Of a stretch of DNA of 64,000 nucleotides, positions 62,426 through 64,000 are shown piece after piece (position 1 is the stretch's first letter; every line of letters begins with the position of its first letter). Made by a program: the position numbers and the translations under genes. The DNA is from Flavobacteriales bacterium (GTDB taxonomy: Bacteria > Bacteroidota > Bacteroidia > UBA10329), in NCBI GenBank assembly GCA_020635535.1, contig JACJZP010000004.1, positions 140,657 through 204,656 of the forward strand. The letters are read 5' to 3'. A model generated the notes under the pieces. It saw nothing but the letters and a program-made list of their open reading frames with translations. It had not been told where the DNA came from and did not search any database.

Positions 62426-63634
62426 TCATGCCCTCCTATGCGCAGGAATAATAGGCGGCTGCCCGTTGAACGGATTCGATCTTCCAATTCCTTTTGAGCC
62501 CATTGCCACGGCTCGCTTCACGGCATCCTGCCCGTACTTGTTGCGCACTTTATCCATTGCTTGGTAAAGCTTGATCATCTCCTCGCTGTCCTCAAACAGA
62601 TTGATCTGATAGCCGCCCCCCACCAAATGGCTGAACCGTACACCCACCAAACGAATGAGCACTCTGCGGTCGTAGAGTTTATCGAATAGTTCTTCCACGG
62701 TTTTGATGAGCGTATGATCCGCACTCGTATACGGAATATGGATCTGCTTGCTGGTGGTCTGAAAATCGGAATAACGGATCTTGACTGTAACGCACGAAGT
62801 GAGTTTATCGCCATTCCGAAGCTGATATGCCAAGTTTTCGGCCATGGCCTTGATGATGCTTTTCAGCTTTACCATGTCGGTTGTGTCGCGCTCAAACGTG
62901 CGTTCAATGGAAATTGATTTCCGTTCATGATAGGGAATAACAGGCGTGTTGTCGATGGCATGGGTTTTCTTCCAAAGCGTGATGCCAGGTTTGCCCATCA
63001 CGCGCTCCATCAGTTCCATCGGCATGTCCTGCACGGTCTTCACTTTCTCCACGCCCATGCTGCGTAGCATGCGGTAAGTCTGGTCGCCCACCTGCGGGAT
63101 TTTCTTGATGGAAAGCGGTGCGAGAAACGGCATTTCCGTGTCCTTCGGAATTTCCCGATGGTTGTTCGGCTTGGCCTCGCCCGTACCCACTTTGGCCACG
63201 GTTTTACTGGTAGAAAGTGCAAATGAAATGGGAAGTCCTGTTTCCTTAATGATGCGTCCGCGTAATTCCTGCGCCCACTTGTAGCAACCGAAAAAACGGT
63301 CCATTCCCGTGGCATCAATGTAAAATTCATCAATGCTTGATTTCTCATACAAGGGCGATTCCTCCTTGATGATCTCCGTCACATCGTTGGAGAACTTGCT
63401 GTACGTGCCGCTGTCGCCTCGTATTACAATGGCTTCAGGACAAAGCTGCCGCGCCATTTTCATCGGCATGGCCGAATGGATGCCGAAAGCCCTTGCCTCA
63501 TAACTGCACGAAGCCACCACACCACGGTCCGTAACGCCACCTACTAACACGGGCTTCCCGATCAATCGGCTATCGATCAGTCGTTCACATGAGATGAAAA
63601 ACGTATCAAGGTCGATATGGATGATGGATTTCAT
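62426..63634 (-). CDS. dinB: DNA polymerase IV
   Basis: The product has 402 residues, a Y-family polymerase. IHIDLDTFFISCERL carries the first catalytic Asp, and KSSIDEFYIDATG the Asp-Glu pair. The helix-hairpin-helix thumb is near VGDQTYRMLRSMG, and the little finger continues to the C-terminus. It copies past DNA lesions with low fidelity. The ATG at 63634 begins the conserved MKSIIHIDLD; the frame upstream includes repeat sequence and is not gene. No beta-clamp motif was checked. Confidence 0.95.
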   Translation of the reverse strand: MKSIIHIDLDTFFISCERLIDSRLIGKPVLVGGVTDRGVVASCSYEARAFGIHSAMPMKMARQLCPEAIVIRGDSGTYSKFSNDVTEIIKEESPLYEKSSIDEFYIDATGMDRFFGCYKWAQELRGRIIKETGLPISFALSTSKTVAKVGTGEAKPNNHREIPKDTEMPFLAPLSIKKIPQVGDQTYRMLRSMGVEKVKTVQDMPMELMERVMGKPGITLWKKTHAIDNTPVIPYHERKSISIERTFERDTTDMVKLKSIIKAMAENLAYQLRNGDKLTSCVTVKIRYSDFQTTSKQIHIPYTSADHTLIKTVEELFDKLYDRRVLIRLVGVRFSHLVGGGYQINLFEDSEEMIKLYQAMDKVRNKYGQDAVKRAVAMGSKGIGRSNPFNGQPPIIPAHRRA

Positions 63635-63644
63635 TTTGAAATAG

Positions 63645-63700
63645 TCCATGGTTGATAGACGACAGTCCACGGCTTTGCTCTGTGGACGGTGGACTGAATG
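63645..63700. repeat. Candidate dispersed repeat with GTGGACTG inverted arms
   Basis: CAGTCCAC at 63663-63670 faces GTGGACTG at 63689-63696, with a further GTGGAC inside, next to TGATAGACGACAGTCCAC. The sequence lies directly upstream of dinB. Such GTGGACTGTCG-like sequences recur between genes in some Bacteroidetes; here only one place is visible. Confidence 0.4.
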
Positions 63701-63753
63701 CTATGGGTCTTATTCATTACTTCAATTTCTTCATTACCGCATAGCCTCATGAT

Positions 63754-64000
63754 CTATTTACTGACCATTTCCGCCAATTCTCTCAATCCTATCACCTCTA
63801 TTTCTGAGTTCAAAGGATACCGTTCATCGCCTGAATAGACAATGAATGCTCTGTCAGGTTGTAGATCTTCCAAAGCATTGAAAAAACCTTTGGTCGGTTT
63901 CGGTGCCAAGCCCAGTTTTACCTCAATTGCCCATAATCCTTCAGAACCACCGAGTTCCAACACAAGGTCCACTTCAGCACCATCAGCGGTCCGATAAAAG
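63754..64000 (-). CDS. C-terminus of a DUF4143-type ATPase protein, truncated by the window
   Basis: The frame is open to the right edge, so only the last 81 or so residues are seen. They read DGAEVDLVLELG, then WAIEVKLG, IVYSGDERYPL and final LRELAEMVSK. This is the DUF4143 domain that follows an AAA+ ATPase domain in proteins of about 380 residues; Glu-x-Val-Asp ... Glu-Val-Lys is a PD-(D/E)XK-like signature. The full protein and its start lie outside the window. An internal GTG at 63972 is not a start. Confidence 0.8.
   Translation of the reverse strand, partial: FYRTADGAEVDLVLELGGSEGLWAIEVKLGLAPKPTKGFFNALEDLQPDRAFIVYSGDERYPLNSEIEVIGLRELAEMVSK

Noticed and set aside
63635..63670. Extended N-terminus of DinB
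   Set aside because: The extra 12 residues come from repeat sequence; the conserved N-terminus begins at 63634.
1..64000. tRNA, rRNA, integrase, transposase and phage genes
   Set aside because: I looked in all intergenic stretches and in the protein frames and saw none; the spacers are mostly too short for RNA genes.

Overview
The window comes from a Bacteroidetes (Bacteroidota) genome, most likely of the flavobacterial/marine type. The evidence is several secreted proteins with type IX secretion (T9SS) type A or type B C-terminal sorting domains, two TonB-dependent receptors with carboxypeptidase-regulatory-like N-termini, a DUF4290-murA pair, a bacterial heptaprenylglyceryl/geranylgeranylglyceryl phosphate synthase, an atpD-atpC pair apart from the other ATP synthase genes, and recurrent TAnnTTTG boxes just upstream of start codons. 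I found no tRNA, rRNA, CRISPR array, transposase or phage gene. Both edges cut through genes.

Layout. 1-7.3 kb: a TonB-dependent receptor and a very large exported partner (C-terminus off the left edge), minus strand. 7.3-10.3 kb: two small coupled hypotheticals, a Rieske-fold-like lipoprotein coupled to hldD, and a minimal T9SS protein. 10.7-17.7 kb: a helical-repeat protein, a MerR-type regulator with an M23 peptidase, alaS and a multipass membrane protein. 17.7-21.2 kb: two PhoD-type phosphodiesterase paralogues flanking a secreted alpha/beta hydrolase. 21.2-31.5 kb: minus-strand housekeeping genes, namely grpE-dnaJ-ABC exporter-Ppx/GppA-response regulator as one possible transcript, a TlpA-like thioredoxin, DUF4290-murA and ahcY. 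31.6-40.4 kb: a three-gene operon of T9SS cargo, two of whose products combine a beta-helix-like N-terminus, long glycine-rich/collagen-like tracts and PKD domains.

40.6-49 kb: a plus-strand block with GGGP synthase, a thiamine-binding YqgV-like protein, a PnuC-family transporter (PnuT candidate), a NadR-type kinase, an AtoE-type transporter, a GxxExxY (PD-(D/E)XK-fold) protein, an Nramp-like transporter and a TonB-dependent receptor preceded by a TPP riboswitch. This reads as a thiamine-uptake neighbourhood invaded by a palindromic repeat family. Five copies of a roughly 40-nt unit with TCTCTGTG at both ends bracket the GxxExxY gene and the following transporter. 49-54.1 kb: ogt, ribF with an LRR protein, atpDC, a hydrolase and a MazG-like pyrophosphohydrolase. 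54.2-61.9 kb: a six-gene cell-envelope operon with four lipoproteins (one with a C-x4-C-H motif), a twin-arginine-exported alkaline-phosphatase-fold/DUF1501-like protein and a 1,162-residue CUB/T9SS type B protein. 62-64 kb: dtd, dinB and the C-terminus of a DUF4143-type protein.

The observations most worth following are the GxxExxY/CACAGAGA repeat locus, the 54-62 kb envelope operon, the MurA Cys-to-Asp substitution (predicted fosfomycin insensitivity), the TPP aptamer that contains the ribosome-binding site and start codon of its gene, and the glycine-rich beta-helix proteins. All functional statements rest on reading the sequence and recalling protein families; no database search was run.
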